Positions 1-8,561 of a stretch of DNA of 64,000 nt are shown piece after piece. Position numbers and translations under genes: made by a program. Under the pieces are notes generated by a model that saw only the letters and a program-made list of their open reading frames with translations, made no database searches and had not been told where the DNA came from. The DNA is taken from the NCBI RefSeq assembly GCF_900475315.1, contig NZ_LS483369.1, positions 62,001 through 126,000 on the forward strand. The letters run 5' to 3'. This DNA comes from Neisseria cinerea. GTDB taxonomy: Bacteria > Pseudomonadota > Gammaproteobacteria > Burkholderiales > Neisseriaceae. The stretch's first letter is position 1. Each line of letters starts with the position of its first letter.

Positions 1-302
1 GGTTGTTGTACGAAGTCGGCAGCGACGAAGCCGTCTACCATACCGAAACCAAACAAGTTCTCTTTAAAAACCATGTCGTCCTGAACAAAACCAGCGACGG
101 CAGGCGGCAGGCGGGTACGGTAAAAACCGACAAGCTTCATGTTGATACCGAATCGCAATATGCCCAAACCGACACGCCCGTCAGCTTTCAATACGGCGCG
201 TCGCACGGGCAGGCGGGCGGCATGACTTACGACCACAAAACAGGCTTGTTGAATTTCTCATCTAAAGTGAAAGCCACGATTTATGATACAAAAAATATGT
301 AA
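1..302 (+). CDS. lptC: LptC, LPS transport periplasmic protein (C-terminal part only)
   Basis: The window opens inside this gene; only the last 100 or so codons are visible. The product is a beta-rich periplasmic/inner-membrane-anchored protein that passes lipooligosaccharide from the LptBFG ABC transporter to LptA. The visible part has the short repeating beta-strand pattern of the LptC/OstA fold (KQVLFKNHVVLNKTS, then GGMTYDHKTGLLNFSSKVKA near the end). Its stop codon overlaps the start of lptA by 20 bases, which means the two are translated together as part of an lptC-lptA-lptB unit. The assignment rests on sequence character plus the two downstream partners. The N-terminal membrane anchor lies outside the window. 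Confidence 0.88.
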   Translation, partial: LLYEVGSDEAVYHTETKQVLFKNHVVLNKTSDGRRQAGTVKTDKLHVDTESQYAQTDTPVSFQYGASHGQAGGMTYDHKTGLLNFSSKVKATIYDTKNM

Positions 303-813
303 AATTTTTGTTTTAATAGCATTTTTTTCGGCATCCCCCGCTTTTGCCCTTCAGAGCGACAGCAGGCAGCCTATTCAGATTGAGGCAGACCAAGGTTCGC
401 TCGATCAAGCCAACCAAAGCACCACATTCAGCGGAAACGTCGTCATCAGACAGGGTACGCTCAATATTTCCGCCGCCCGCGTCAACGTAACGCGTAATGG
501 CAAAGGCGAACAGTTTATGAAGGCCGACGGCTCGCCCGTGCGCTTCAGCCAAACGTTGGACGGGGGCAAAGGGACGGTGCGCGGTCAGGCAAACAACGTT
601 GCTTATTCGTCTGCAGGCAGCACCGTAGTCTTAACCGGTAATGCCAAAGTACAGCGCGGCGGCGATGTCGCCGAAGGCGCGGTGATTACATACAACACCA
701 AAACCGAAGTCTATACCATCAGCGGCAGCACAAAATCCGGCGCAAAATCCGCTTCCAAATCCGGCAGGGTCAGTGTCATCATCCAGCCTTCGAGTACGCA
801 AAAATCCGAATAA
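283..813 (+). CDS. lptA: LptA, periplasmic LPS bridge protein
   Basis: 176-residue exported protein. The first 22 residues form a signal peptide (basic start, hydrophobic core, cleavage after SPAFA). Residues of about 29-140 form the OstA/LptA beta-jellyroll with the typical start QPIQIEADQGSLDQ and repeating strands. LptA oligomerises to bridge the periplasm and carries LOS from LptC to the outer-membrane LptDE complex. The tail is rich in Ser, Lys and Gly (GSTKSGAKSASKSG), a low-complexity end. The start overlaps the end of lptC, and lptB follows after a 73-base gap holding an imperfect DUS pair. Confidence 0.92.
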   Translation: MIQKICKIFVLIAFFSASPAFALQSDSRQPIQIEADQGSLDQANQSTTFSGNVVIRQGTLNISAARVNVTRNGKGEQFMKADGSPVRFSQTLDGGKGTVRGQANNVAYSSAGSTVVLTGNAKVQRGGDVAEGAVITYNTKTEVYTISGSTKSGAKSASKSGRVSVIIQPSSTQKSE

Positions 814-820
814 TCCCAAA

Positions 821-856
821 ATGCCGTCTGAAACATAAACCCGGTTCGGACGGCAT
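821..856. terminator. Imperfect DUS inverted repeat between lptA and lptB
   Basis: ATGCCGTCTGAA at 821-832 faces TTCGGACGGCAT at 845-856, so the second arm carries one substitution in the uptake word. No T-run follows at once, so any termination is probably partial. That would fit lptB being expressed with lptA. Confidence 0.55.
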
Positions 857-886
857 ATGCCGACTGAAGATATTGAAGAGATATTT

Positions 887-1621
887 ATGAGCGCAAACGT
901 TAGCCGCCTTGTTGTTCAAAACCTGCAAAAAAGTTTTAAAAAACGCCAAGTCGTTAAAAGCTTTTCCCTCGAAATCGAAAGCGGGGAAGTCGTCGGCCTG
1001 CTCGGGCCCAACGGTGCGGGTAAAACCACCAGTTTCTACATGATTGTCGGACTCATTGCCGCCGATGCGGGCAGCGTGATGCTGGACGGGCAGGAATTGC
1101 GCCACCTGCCTATACACGAACGCGCCCGCCTGGGTGTCGGCTACCTGCCGCAGGAAGCCTCGATTTTCCGCAAAATGACCGTCGAACAAAACATCCGCGC
1201 CATTTTAGAAATCAGCACCAAAGACAAAAGCCGCATCGACGGCGAAGTTGAAAAACTGCTTGCCGATCTGAATATCGAGCGTTTGCGCAATAATCCTGCT
1301 CCATCTTTGTCGGGCGGCGAACGCCGACGCGTCGAAATCGCCCGCGTACTCGCCATGAAACCGCATTTTATTTTGCTGGACGAGCCTTTTGCCGGCGTCG
1401 ATCCCATCGCCGTCATCGACATCCAAAAAATCATCGGGTTTCTCAAGTCGCGCGGTATCGGCGTATTGATTACCGACCACAATGTACGCGAAACCCTCAG
1501 CATCTGCGATCGGGCCTACATTATTTCAGACGGCACGGTGTTGGCATCGGGAAAACCTGATGATTTGGTCGGAAACGAACAGGTTCGTTCTGTTTATCTG
1601 GGCGAGAACTTCAAATATTGA
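887..1621 (+). CDS. lptB: LptB, ATPase of the LPS export ABC transporter
   Basis: 244-residue ABC ATPase that drives LOS extraction from the inner membrane with LptFG. Walker [10 protein letters not shown] begins near residue 40, the signature is [13 protein letters not shown], and Walker B is [13 protein letters not shown] followed by the switch histidine in [10 protein letters not shown]. The frame is open from an ATG at 857 inside the DUS hairpin, but I chose the ATG at 887 ([10 protein letters not shown]). That start gives the family length and avoids translating the repeat. It is the third gene of the lptC-lptA-lptB group. Confidence 0.94.
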   Translation: MSANVSRLVVQNLQKSFKKRQVVKSFSLEIESGEVVGLLGPNGAGKTTSFYMIVGLIAADAGSVMLDGQELRHLPIHERARLGVGYLPQEASIFRKMTVEQNIRAILEISTKDKSRIDGEVEKLLADLNIERLRNNPAPSLSGGERRRVEIARVLAMKPHFILLDEPFAGVDPIAVIDIQKIIGFLKSRGIGVLITDHNVRETLSICDRAYIISDGTVLASGKPDDLVGNEQVRSVYLGENFKY

Positions 1622-1811
1622 AAATATTTTTCAGACGGGCGGCCTAATATCGTCGGGCAGGCGGCAAAAATACGGATTTATGCTGTTTTTACATAAATTA
1701 ATTCAAATTTAAAACATTGACTTAAACCTGTTTTCAAAGAATATTGCCCGATATGCTTGCATGTCGTCCCGTAATTTGGTTTAATACGCATCTCTTAACG
1801 AGACAGACAAA

Positions 1812-1887
1812 GGCCAGATAGCTCAGTTGGTAGAGCAACGGATTGAAAATCCGTGTGTCGGCGGTTCGATTCCGCCTCTGGCCACCA
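1812..1887 (+). tRNA. tRNA-Phe (anticodon GAA)
   Basis: A 76-base cloverleaf with encoded CCA end. The acceptor stem GGCCAGA pairs with TCTGGCC. The anticodon stem ACGGA/TCCGT encloses the loop TTGAAAA with anticodon GAA at 1845-1847, and the T arm holds GGTTCGATTCC. A plausible promoter lies just upstream (TTGCAT at 1757, TTTAAT at 1780). A strong terminator follows directly. Confidence 0.97.
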
Positions 1888-1890
1888 AAA

Positions 1891-1917
1891 AACCGCTTAT
1901 AAGCGGTTATTTTTTTG
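1891..1917 (+). terminator. Rho-independent terminator of tRNA-Phe
   Basis: Perfect palindrome AACCGCTTATAAGCGGTT at 1891-1908 followed by ATTTTTTTG, three bases after the tRNA CCA end. Confidence 0.9.
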
Positions 1918-2040
1918 CCTGCTGTTTTTGGGAAGTTGTCCGTGTCGGACACGTTTTGTGTCTGACCGTTATGTAGAAGGACAAAAGCGATAATGATCGC
2001 CCCGTTGCGTTTTGGAGAAGAGGGTAAAGGCAGAAAACAT

Positions 2041-2074
2041 ATGCCGTCTGAATGATATTTCAGACGGCATTTTA
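2041..2074. terminator. DUS inverted-repeat terminator
   Basis: ATGCCGTCTGAA and TTCAGACGGCAT face each other across a 6-base loop and are followed by TTTT. The hairpin sits just past the stop codon of mtgA, which is on the minus strand, and works as its terminator. Confidence 0.8.
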
Positions 2075-2088
2075 TATTGCGGCGGCAC

Positions 2089-2790
2089 TCAGTCGGTGTC
2101 GTCTTCAGGCAATTCTGCCGAACCCATGCGTTTGAGCACGATATTGGTTTTGTTGCGCAGCCGTTTGCTTTTCGGATGGTCGGCGTAGTAGAGCGGGGCG
2201 GGGACGCGGGCAGTCAGTTTCGCCGCCTGCTGTTTGGTCAGGTCTGCGGCCGGTTTTTTATAAAAATATCGGGACGCAGCTTCCGCGCCAAACACCCCGT
2301 AGTGCCACTCGATTGAATTCAGATACAGTTCGAAAATCCTGTCTTTGTCGGTAACGGCTTCCATCATCGCCGTAATGGCCGCCTCTTCCCCTTTGCGCAG
2401 ATAGCTGCGGCTTTCGTTGAGGAAGAGGTTCTTGGCAAGCTGCTGGCTGATGGTCGATCCGCCCGCCTTCACTTCGCCGCTGTTTCGGTTGCGTCTGATG
2501 GCGTTTTGAATGCCGCCCCAATCGAAGCCACCGTGTCCGGCAAAATGGGCATCTTCGGAAGCAATCAGGGCTTTTTTCAGGTTGGTGGAAATGCGGTCGT
2601 AGGGAACCCAACGGTAATCCAGGGCGACATTGCGTCCTTCTTGTTCGAACTGCTTCATCCGCATCGACATAAAGGCGGTTTGATGCGGCGCGACGGCACG
2701 GTAGGTAATGATGTTGCCGTACACATAAGCGTTGAAGAAAATGAAGATGCCGATGGGCAGGGCAATCAGCCATTTGATGATGCGGAACAT
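2089..2790 (-). CDS. mtgA: Monofunctional peptidoglycan glycosyltransferase MtgA
   Basis: 233 residues, with an N-terminal membrane anchor at about residues 7-27 and a GT51 lysozyme-like transglycosylase domain. The catalytic glutamate lies in ASEDAHF (residue 79), and the second motif GGSTISQQLAKNL spans about 111-123. It polymerises lipid II into glycan strands in the periplasm. Length and motifs match the MtgA family, and there is no transpeptidase domain. It lies two bases downstream of aroE on the same strand, so the two are probably co-transcribed. Confidence 0.93.
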   Translation of the reverse strand: MFRIIKWLIALPIGIFIFFNAYVYGNIITYRAVAPHQTAFMSMRMKQFEQEGRNVALDYRWVPYDRISTNLKKALIASEDAHFAGHGGFDWGGIQNAIRRNRNSGEVKAGGSTISQQLAKNLFLNESRSYLRKGEEAAITAMMEAVTDKDRIFELYLNSIEWHYGVFGAEAASRYFYKKPAADLTKQQAAKLTARVPAPLYYADHPKSKRLRNKTNIVLKRMGSAELPEDDTD

Positions 2791-2792
2791 GG

Positions 2793-3602
2793 TTACAGGG
2801 CTTTCATGTATTCGATAACAGGGCGGATATCGGGCGTAAATCCGCGCCAGAGGGAGTAGGAAGCGGCAGCCTGACCGACCAGCATGCCCAGGCCGTCTGA
2901 AACTTCGGCCGCACCGTTGCTTTGGGCAAAGTTCAAAAACGCCTGCGCCGCGTCGCCGTAAACCATATCGTAGGCAAGGCGGCAGTTGCGAAAAATTTCA
3001 GGGCTGATGGCAGGAAGCTGACCGCTCAAGCCACCGGACGTGCCGTTGATGATGATATCAAAACCGCCGTTCAAATCTGCCATCGGGACGGCTTCAATGC
3101 CGAAAAGCCGCGCCAATTCCTCAGCTTTGGCGTGGGTACGGTTGGCAATGACGATACGGGCAGGGTGATGTTCTTTCAATACCGGAATCACGCCGCGCAC
3201 CGCGCCGCCTGCGCCCAAAAGCAAAATGGTTTTGTCCTCGATGGCAATGTTTTTGACCTGCGTGATGTCGTTGGCCAAACCGATACCGTCGGTGTTGTCG
3301 CCACGCAGCTTGCCGTTTTTCAACAGAATCAGCGTATTGACCGCACCGGCAGCCAAAGCGCGGTCGGAATGCTCGTCCGCCAGATGAAACGCTTCCTGTT
3401 TGAACGGTACGGTAACGTTTGCCCCGCAACCGCCTGTTCCAAAAAATGTCGAAACCGCCTGCGCGAAACCGTCGATGTCGGCGCAAATGCGTTCGTATTC
3501 AATGTTAACGCCTTCCTGAAGGGCAAACTGCCGATGGATTTGCGGCGACTTGCTGTGGGCGACGGGGTTGCCGAAAACGGCGTAGCGGGGGAGGGCGGTC
3601 AT
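2793..3602 (-). CDS. aroE: Shikimate dehydrogenase AroE
   Basis: 269 residues. The protein reduces 3-dehydroshikimate to shikimate with NADPH in aromatic amino-acid synthesis. The shikimate-binding motif AHSKSP is at residues 15-20, the catalytic lysine sits in VTVPFKQEA, and the Rossmann motif is GAGGAVRG. The family C-terminal motif [12 protein letters not shown] is also present. A DUS inverted pair is not present between it and mtgA, which supports one transcript. aroE is one of the Neisseria typing loci. Confidence 0.95.
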   Translation of the reverse strand: MTALPRYAVFGNPVAHSKSPQIHRQFALQEGVNIEYERICADIDGFAQAVSTFFGTGGCGANVTVPFKQEAFHLADEHSDRALAAGAVNTLILLKNGKLRGDNTDGIGLANDITQVKNIAIEDKTILLLGAGGAVRGVIPVLKEHHPARIVIANRTHAKAEELARLFGIEAVPMADLNGGFDIIINGTSGGLSGQLPAISPEIFRNCRLAYDMVYGDAAQAFLNFAQSNGAAEVSDGLGMLVGQAAASYSLWRGFTPDIRPVIEYMKAL

Positions 3603-3706
3603 GGTCGTGTTCCAAAAGACGGGAAGGCTATTTTATAACGGCGGCGTACAGATGGAAACGATGCCGTCTGAAACGGTTGTCAGGTAGTATGACGGAATGT
3701 TTTTTC

Positions 3707-3739
3707 TTGAAAAAAAGTCGCTTTTTTTTTTGTTACAAT
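3707..3739 (+). promoter_or_regulatory. Candidate promoter with T10 tract in the spacer
   Basis: TTGAAA at 3707-3712 and TACAAT at 3734-3739 flank a spacer of 21 bases that contains ten consecutive Ts (3722-3731). Loss of about four Ts would bring the spacing to the optimal 17. Neisseria use homopolymer tracts in promoter spacers for phase variation. That this one varies is inference. Confidence 0.45.
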
Positions 3740-3777
3740 TTAACTTTATTTTGTTGACAAGGACGAAAGGGGCGGAC

Positions 3778-4167
3778 ATGAAAAAGATGTTGTGCTTGGC
3801 AGTATTTGCATTAGGGTTGGCAACGCCAGCGGTGGCGGAGGATTGGTTGTGGTTAGGTAATGACAGTAACAATACTGATACCATATTTGGTGATGCAGAC
3901 AGCCGTACGGACAACAGAGCATGGTTTCAATATAGGTACGCAAAGCCGCAAAAGCATGACAATGGAAAATCTTATAATACAGCTAAAGCGTTGTTGGAAA
4001 TGGATTGCAGTGGTAAACGTCATAGGCTTTTGACAGCAACGGCGTATTCCAAATCGGGAAACCCTATCGGTTCTGATACACCATCCTATGCTAAATGGAA
4101 TTATGTTATTCCCGGTACGCTTGGAGAGGCTCAGTACGAATTTGTCTGTAACCGCTATCCCCGTTGA
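3778..4167 (+). CDS. Small secreted protein, adhesin E-like
   Basis: 129 residues with a clear signal peptide of about 20 residues (MKKMLCLAVFALG, cleavage near AVAED). The mature part has paired cysteines (MDCSGKRH and FVCNRYP) and the pattern W-F-Q-Y-R-Y / A-K-A-L-L-E-M-D-C / Y-A-K-W-N-Y-V-I-P-G-T. That pattern recalls the surface-adhesin protein E family (Haemophilus PE-like), a small beta-sheet fold. I chose ATG 3778 because AGGGG precedes it at good spacing; the frame also runs upstream to 3697. The gene stands alone between aroE and glnA. Surface display and adhesion are inferred from the family only. Confidence 0.6.
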   Translation: MKKMLCLAVFALGLATPAVAEDWLWLGNDSNNTDTIFGDADSRTDNRAWFQYRYAKPQKHDNGKSYNTAKALLEMDCSGKRHRLLTATAYSKSGNPIGSDTPSYAKWNYVIPGTLGEAQYEFVCNRYPR

Positions 4168-4187
4168 CCGTTTTCAAACCAAACAAC

Positions 4188-4225
4188 AGATGCCGTCTGA
4201 ACTGCTTTCAGACGGCATCTGTTTT
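4188..4225. terminator. DUS inverted-repeat terminator
   Basis: AGATGCCGTCTGAA faces TTCAGACGGCATCT with a 5-base loop, followed by GTTTTG. It lies 20 bases past the stop of the adhesin E-like gene. Confidence 0.8.
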
Positions 4226-4286
4226 GTCGGCATTCGGACAAAAGGGCGGGTATTCCGCTTTTGAACAGACAAACCGAAGCATATTG

Positions 4287-4315
4287 TTGACAATCCTGCC
4301 GTCTGAGACTATATT
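4287..4315 (+). promoter_or_regulatory. Sigma-70 promoter of glnA
   Basis: TTGACA at 4287-4292, a 17-base spacer and TATATT at 4310-4315 make a near-consensus promoter. It gives a leader of about 120 bases before glnA. The spacer contains nine bases of the DUS core (GCCGTCTGA). Confidence 0.7.
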
Positions 4316-4440
4316 TTCCGGCTTGGAATTTGACGCAGGGCGAGTTTCAGACGGTATGGACGTGGTAGAATCATGCTGGCTTTGAGCTAATCTGCCGCGT
4401 TCCGCATATTTTGCTATTTCCCTTTTCCAGGAGCTGAAAA

Positions 4441-5859
4441 ATGTCTATTAAAAACGCCGTAAAATTGATTGAAGAAAGCGAAGCCCGCTTTGTCGATTTG
4501 CGCTTTACCGATACCAAAGGCAAGCAGCACCACTTTACCGTGCCTGCGCGCATCGTGTTGGAAGACCCCGAAGAGTGGTTTGAAAACGGTCAGGCGTTTG
4601 ACGGTTCGTCTATCGGCGGCTGGAAAGGCATTCAGGCTTCCGATATGCAGCTGCGTCCCGATGCGTCTACAGCCTTCGTTGATCCTTTTTATGATGATGT
4701 TACCGTCGTTATTACCTGCGACGTCATCGACCCTGCCGACGGTCAGGGTTACGACCGCGACCCGCGCTCCATCGCCCGCCGCGCCGAGGCCTATTTGAAA
4801 TCTTCCGGTATCGGCGACACGGCATACTTCGGCCCCGAGCCTGAATTCTTCGTCTTCGACGGCGTAGAATTTGAAACCGATATGCACAAAACCCGTTACG
4901 AAATCACGTCCGAAAGCGGCGCATGGGCAAGCGGTCTGCATATGGACGGTCAAAACACCGGCCACCGCCCTGCCGTCAAAGGCGGTTATGCGCCCGTTGC
5001 CCCGATTGACTGCGGTCAAGATTTGCGCTCCGCCATGGTGAACATTTTGGAAGAACTCGGCATCGAAGTCGAAGTCCACCACAGCGAAGTCGGTACCGGC
5101 AGCCAAATGGAAATCGGCACGAAGTTCAGCACACTGGTCAAACGCGCCGACCAAACCCAAGACATGAAATATGTGATTCAAAATGTCGCCCACAACTTCG
5201 GCAAAACTGCCACCTTCATGCCCAAACCCATCATGGGCGACAACGGTAGCGGTATGCACGTTCACCAATCCATTTGGAAAGACGGTCAAAACCTGTTTGC
5301 AGGCGACGGCTATGCCGGTTTGAGCGACACCGCGCTCTACTACATCGGCGGCATCATCAAACACGCCAAGGCCCTGAACGCGATTACCAATCCGTCCACC
5401 AACTCCTACAAACGCCTTGTACCGCACTTTGAAGCGCCGACCAAACTGGCATACTCCGCCAAAAACCGTTCCGCGTCCATCCGCATTCCGTCCGTGAACA
5501 GTAGCAAAGCACGCCGCATCGAAGCGCGTTTCCCCGATCCGACCGCCAACCCATACTTGGCGTTCGCCGCTTTATTGATGGCCGGTTTGGACGGTATTCA
5601 AAACAAAATCCATCCGGGCGACCCTGCCGATAAAAACCTTTACGACCTGCCGCCGGAAGAAGATGCATTGGTGCCGACCGTTTGCGCTTCTTTGGAAGAA
5701 GCACTGGCCGCCCTCAAAGCCGACCACGAATTCCTCCTGCGCGGCGGCGTGTTCAGCAAAGACTGGATCGACAGTTACATCGCCTTCAAAGAAGAAGATG
5801 TCCGCCGCATCCGCATGGCACCGCATCCGCTGGAATTTGAAATGTATTACAGCCTGTAA
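4441..5859 (+). CDS. glnA: Glutamine synthetase type I
   Basis: 472 residues, the exact length class of dodecameric GSI. It makes glutamine from glutamate, ammonia and ATP in the cytoplasm. The sequence shows [17 protein letters not shown] (N-terminal active-site loop), the metal-binding [20 protein letters not shown], and the Arg-rich [11 protein letters not shown]. The adenylylation tyrosine is Tyr401 in NLYDLPPEE, so activity is probably controlled by GlnE-type modification. It is monocistronic, with its own strong promoter and a DUS terminator. Confidence 0.97.
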   Translation: MSIKNAVKLIEESEARFVDLRFTDTKGKQHHFTVPARIVLEDPEEWFENGQAFDGSSIGGWKGIQASDMQLRPDASTAFVDPFYDDVTVVITCDVIDPADGQGYDRDPRSIARRAEAYLKSSGIGDTAYFGPEPEFFVFDGVEFETDMHKTRYEITSESGAWASGLHMDGQNTGHRPAVKGGYAPVAPIDCGQDLRSAMVNILEELGIEVEVHHSEVGTGSQMEIGTKFSTLVKRADQTQDMKYVIQNVAHNFGKTATFMPKPIMGDNGSGMHVHQSIWKDGQNLFAGDGYAGLSDTALYYIGGIIKHAKALNAITNPSTNSYKRLVPHFEAPTKLAYSAKNRSASIRIPSVNSSKARRIEARFPDPTANPYLAFAALLMAGLDGIQNKIHPGDPADKNLYDLPPEEDALVPTVCASLEEALAALKADHEFLLRGGVFSKDWIDSYIAFKEEDVRRIRMAPHPLEFEMYYSL

Positions 5860-5877
5860 ACTTTCAGGTTTCAGTAG

Positions 5878-5913
5878 AAATGCCGTCTGAACAAAGTTTC
5901 AGACGGCATTTTG
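5878..5913. terminator. DUS inverted-repeat terminator of glnA
   Basis: AAATGCCGTCTGAA and TTCAGACGGCATTTT form a hairpin 19 bases after the glnA stop and end in a T-run. Confidence 0.85.
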
Positions 5914-6008
5914 CATTTAAACGGCAAAACGGCGGAGCAGGGGCGGTGTTTTTCAGCGGTTGGGCGATATTTGCTACAATAGGCTTTTATTTCTTGGCTG
6001 TTTGAACC

Positions 6009-7292
6009 ATGACTGTATCGAAATCAGGTTTTATCGGGCAAATCTTTTCCCGCAATATGCTTGTCTGTATTTTTACGGGGTTTACCTCGGGGCTGCCGCT
6101 GTACTTTCTGATTAACCTGATTCCGGCATGGTTGCGCAGCGAGCAGGTGGATTTGATTATCATCGGGCTGATGGCGTTAATCGGTCTGCCGTTTACTTGG
6201 AAATTTTTGTGGTCGCCGCTGATGGACGCGGTCAGGCTGCCCGTTTTGGGGCGGCGGCGCGGGTGGATGCTGCTGACGCAGGCAGGGTTGCTGGCGGCTT
6301 TGGCGGCATATGCCTTTTTAAACCCCCGGAATCATCTGCCGTTGATTGCCGGCTTGTCGGTGCTTGTCGCTTTTTTTTCCGCCAGTCAGGACATTGTATT
6401 GGATGCATTCAGGCGCGAGATTTTGTCGGACGAGGAATTGGGTTTGGGCAACTCGGTCCATGTGAACGCCTACCGGATTGCTGCTTTGGTTCCGGGTTCG
6501 CTCAGCCTGGTGCTGGCAGACAGGATGCCGTGGCCGGAGGTGTTTGTCATCACTTCGCTGTTTATGCTGCCCGGTCTTCTGATGACGCTGTTTCTCGCGC
6601 GCGAACCCATGTTGCCGCCTTCCGTTCCTAAAACGTTGAAGCAGACCGTGGTAGAGCCGTTTAAAGAATTTTTTACACGTAAAGGCATCGCTTCGGCTGT
6701 ATGCGTGCTGCTGTTTATCTTCCTTTACAAACTCGGCGACAGTATGGCAACCGCGTTGGCAACGCCGTTTTATCTGGATATGGGTTTCAGCAAGACAGAC
6801 ATCGGTTTGATTGCGAAAAATGCAGGACTGTGGCCGGCAGTGGCGGCAGGTATCTTGGGCGGCGTGTGGATGCTGAAAATCGGCGTAAACAAAGCCTTGT
6901 GGATATTCGGCGCGGTGCAGGCTGTAACCGTTTTGGGGTTTGTATGGCTGGCAGGGTTCGGACATTTCGACACAGTCGGTACGAGCGAGAGGCTGATGCT
7001 GGCGGCAGTTATCGGCGCAGAGGCAGTCGGAGTGGGGTTGGGGACGGCGGCGTTTGTATCGTATATGGCGCGCGAGACCAATCCCGCGTTTACGGCAACG
7101 CAGCTCGCACTGTTTACCAGCCTGTCCGCTGTTCCCCGTACGGTCATCAATTCCTTTGCTGGTTATCTGATCGAATGGCTCGGTTATGTACCGTTTTTCC
7201 AGCTGTGTTTCATACTTGCCCTGCCAGGTATGCTGTTGTTGCTGAAAGTTGCGCCTTGGAACGGGAAAAAAACTCAGGATGCAGGCAGATGA
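6009..7292 (+). CDS. ampG: AmpG-type muropeptide permease (MFS)
   Basis: 427-residue polytopic protein with about 12 hydrophobic segments and the major-facilitator layout. The N-terminal stretch GFTSGLPLYFLINLIPAWLR and SPLMDAVRLPVLGRRRGWML are typical of AmpG, as is SASQDIVLDAFRREIL. AmpG imports GlcNAc-anhydroMurNAc peptides for cell-wall recycling; anmK, which acts later in the same route, is also in this window. In Neisseria its efficiency governs release of inflammatory peptidoglycan fragments (family knowledge). The stop overlaps the next gene's start in an ATGA. Confidence 0.88.
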   Translation: MTVSKSGFIGQIFSRNMLVCIFTGFTSGLPLYFLINLIPAWLRSEQVDLIIIGLMALIGLPFTWKFLWSPLMDAVRLPVLGRRRGWMLLTQAGLLAALAAYAFLNPRNHLPLIAGLSVLVAFFSASQDIVLDAFRREILSDEELGLGNSVHVNAYRIAALVPGSLSLVLADRMPWPEVFVITSLFMLPGLLMTLFLAREPMLPPSVPKTLKQTVVEPFKEFFTRKGIASAVCVLLFIFLYKLGDSMATALATPFYLDMGFSKTDIGLIAKNAGLWPAVAAGILGGVWMLKIGVNKALWIFGAVQAVTVLGFVWLAGFGHFDTVGTSERLMLAAVIGAEAVGVGLGTAAFVSYMARETNPAFTATQLALFTSLSAVPRTVINSFAGYLIEWLGYVPFFQLCFILALPGMLLLLKVAPWNGKKTQDAGR

Positions 7293-7564
7293 ACGCGTCA
7301 AACTGGAGCGTTTACCTGATATTGTGTGAAAACAGCGCGTTCTATTGCGGCATCAGCACGAATCCACAACAGCGGCTTGCCGCCCACACGGCCGGAAAAG
7401 GCGCGAAATATACCCGCGTATTCAAACCGGTAGTGATGCGTATCGTTGCAGGCGGCATGGATAAAGGCACTGCGCTCAAACAGGAAATCGCCGTCAAAAA
7501 ACTGACCGCCGCACAAAAACGGAAATTGTGGGAGCAGGCAGAAAAAATGCCGTCTGAAAAGTAA
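7289..7564 (+). CDS. GIY-YIG domain protein (YhbQ/UPF0213-like)
   Basis: 91 residues forming a lone GIY-YIG nuclease fold: VYLILCENSAFYCGIS supplies the two strands. The conserved Arg is in PQQRLAAHTAGKGAKYT and the Glu in ALKQEIAVKKL. The start overlaps the ampG stop (ATGA), so it is translationally coupled. The last residues (MPSEK) are encoded by the left arm of the DUS terminator, so the uptake word here is coding as well. The biological role is not known; DNA repair or DNA processing is possible. Confidence 0.85.
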   Translation: MNASNWSVYLILCENSAFYCGISTNPQQRLAAHTAGKGAKYTRVFKPVVMRIVAGGMDKGTALKQEIAVKKLTAAQKRKLWEQAEKMPSEK

Positions 7565-7586
7565 AAAGGTTTTCAGACGGCATTTT
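7544..7586. terminator. DUS inverted-repeat terminator, partly coding
   Basis: AAAATGCCGTCTGAAAA pairs with TTTTCAGACGGCATTTT. The left arm lies inside the last codons of the GIY-YIG gene. The hairpin separates that gene from the convergent accessory island. Confidence 0.85.
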
Positions 7587-7606
7587 GATAAAATTTAAGA
7601 AAATCC

Positions 7607-8149
7607 TTACCAAATAAACGGTTTTCTATTCATATCCGAAAGGTTGTCAACTTCATTATCCAGCAAGAACTGCTCAAAAGCATTCCAACCCTTTTTTTCC
7701 ACCAATTCTGTTTCCTGTTTATACAACGGGACAAGCAAAGGGAAAACGATATTGCAGTGTTCTCCATAACAGACCTGAAAATCATCGTCGAAATAAAATG
7801 GGGCGGAAACATACAGTGCGTCCATTTTTGTTGAATCAACAATGCTTTTGGGCAAATAAACAACCTGCCCCCGAAGAAGGATTTTTTTATTCTCAATGAT
7901 GGTTTCTGCCAACCATCTTAAAAATGGGAAAATCTGATTTTCATCATATTTTAAAGAACATACAAAAAGTATTTCAAATCTGCTTTTATAATTCAGATCA
8001 TGTTTGCTTAACCCTAAAGTAATATAAGTTTTTAAATCCCTGTTAGGGGAAGAGGGAATAGCTGCGATATTTAATTTGTACTGATTTCCCGAATCGCTTT
8101 TCGAGCCATGAGAAATAGTGCCTATATATTTTTCAATATGATTAATCAT
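7607..8149 (-). CDS. SUFU-family protein, likely immunity protein
   Basis: 180 residues with the suppressor-of-fused-like domain over nearly the whole length. Conserved stretches include TYITLGLSKHDL, FEILFVCSLKYDE, LVPLYKQETELVEKKGW and DLSDMNRKP-like SDMNRKPF at the end. In bacteria this domain is common among immunity proteins of polymorphic toxins. The ATG overlaps the stop of an upstream short frame (ATGA) that looks like a toxin tail ending RYSDGKLRKI. The low GC against the flanking genes and the position in the island support a transferred immunity gene. The toxin it neutralises is not identifiable here. Confidence 0.7.
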   Translation of the reverse strand: MINHIEKYIGTISHGSKSDSGNQYKLNIAAIPSSPNRDLKTYITLGLSKHDLNYKSRFEILFVCSLKYDENQIFPFLRWLAETIIENKKILLRGQVVYLPKSIVDSTKMDALYVSAPFYFDDDFQVCYGEHCNIVFPLLVPLYKQETELVEKKGWNAFEQFLLDNEVDNLSDMNRKPFIW

Positions 8150-8150
8150 A

Positions 8151-8223
8151 TTTTTCTTAGCTTCCCATCACTGTATCGAATAATCATAGACCAGATTGAG
8201 ACAAAACGCCTTGTTCCCATTGA
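8151..8223 (-). pseudogene. Toxin-tail fragment upstream of the SUFU gene
   Basis: A short open frame on the minus strand reads ...SIWSMIIRYSDGKLRKI and stops with a TGA that overlaps the SUFU start. This layout is the usual end of a toxin gene just before its immunity gene. The rest of the toxin is missing, because a DUS hairpin follows at once. Assignment by context only. Confidence 0.35.
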
Positions 8224-8228
8224 TAGAA

Positions 8229-8264
8229 AGTCCGTCTGAAAAGTAAAAGCGTTTCAGACGGACT
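8229..8264. repeat. DUS-like inverted repeat (cassette boundary)
   Basis: AGTCCGTCTGAAA faces TTTCAGACGGACT. The word is a variant (GTCCGTCTGAA) shared by both arms, so the hairpin is kept although the canonical uptake word is not. It separates two immunity-gene blocks. Confidence 0.7.
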
Positions 8265-8275
8265 ACGTTTGCCGA

Positions 8276-8503
8276 CTATCCGACCCACTTTATTATCCAA
8301 TGAGATTCTTGCAGATATTCTTTTAATATTTCTAAGTTTTCGACCCAGTCATCATAACTGTCAAACGATGAAAATTTGTCATTTGAAGATAACAGTATCA
8401 GAAATCCCCCGGTATTTTCCTGATCATCAATAATTTTTATGAATTTTTCTTCAGGATTGACCCCATTCAGGATAACCCCCAAAGTATTGAATTTTATTTC
8501 CAT
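8276..8503 (-). CDS. Small hypothetical protein of the toxin/immunity island
   Basis: 75 residues, acidic, no membrane segment, with aromatic-rich ends (SFDSYDDWVENLEIL, SHWIIKWVG). I do not recognise a family. An in-frame ATG lies six bases upstream at 8509. I chose 8503 because AGGGG sits six bases before it and directly abuts the earlier ATG. It lies downstream of the RraB-like gene on the same strand, with a 52-base gap. Size, acidity and position suit an immunity protein (inference). Confidence 0.6.
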   Translation of the reverse strand: MEIKFNTLGVILNGVNPEEKFIKIIDDQENTGGFLILLSSNDKFSSFDSYDDWVENLEILKEYLQESHWIIKWVG

Positions 8504-8561
8504 AGACATCCCCTAATCTTTAATGGGAATATGGTTTTTTCAACCTAATCTACACTTTCCG

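Noticed and set aside
3722-3731. Coding phase variation by the T10 tract (longer frame from 3697)
   Set aside because: The tract would lie inside an upstream extension lacking a ribosome site. The ATG at 3778 with AGGGG and a perfect signal peptide is a better start, so any effect is likely on the promoter.
4414-5427. 337-codon minus-strand frame opposite glnA
   Set aside because: Antisense to glutamine synthetase, with no recognisable domain and no ribosome site.
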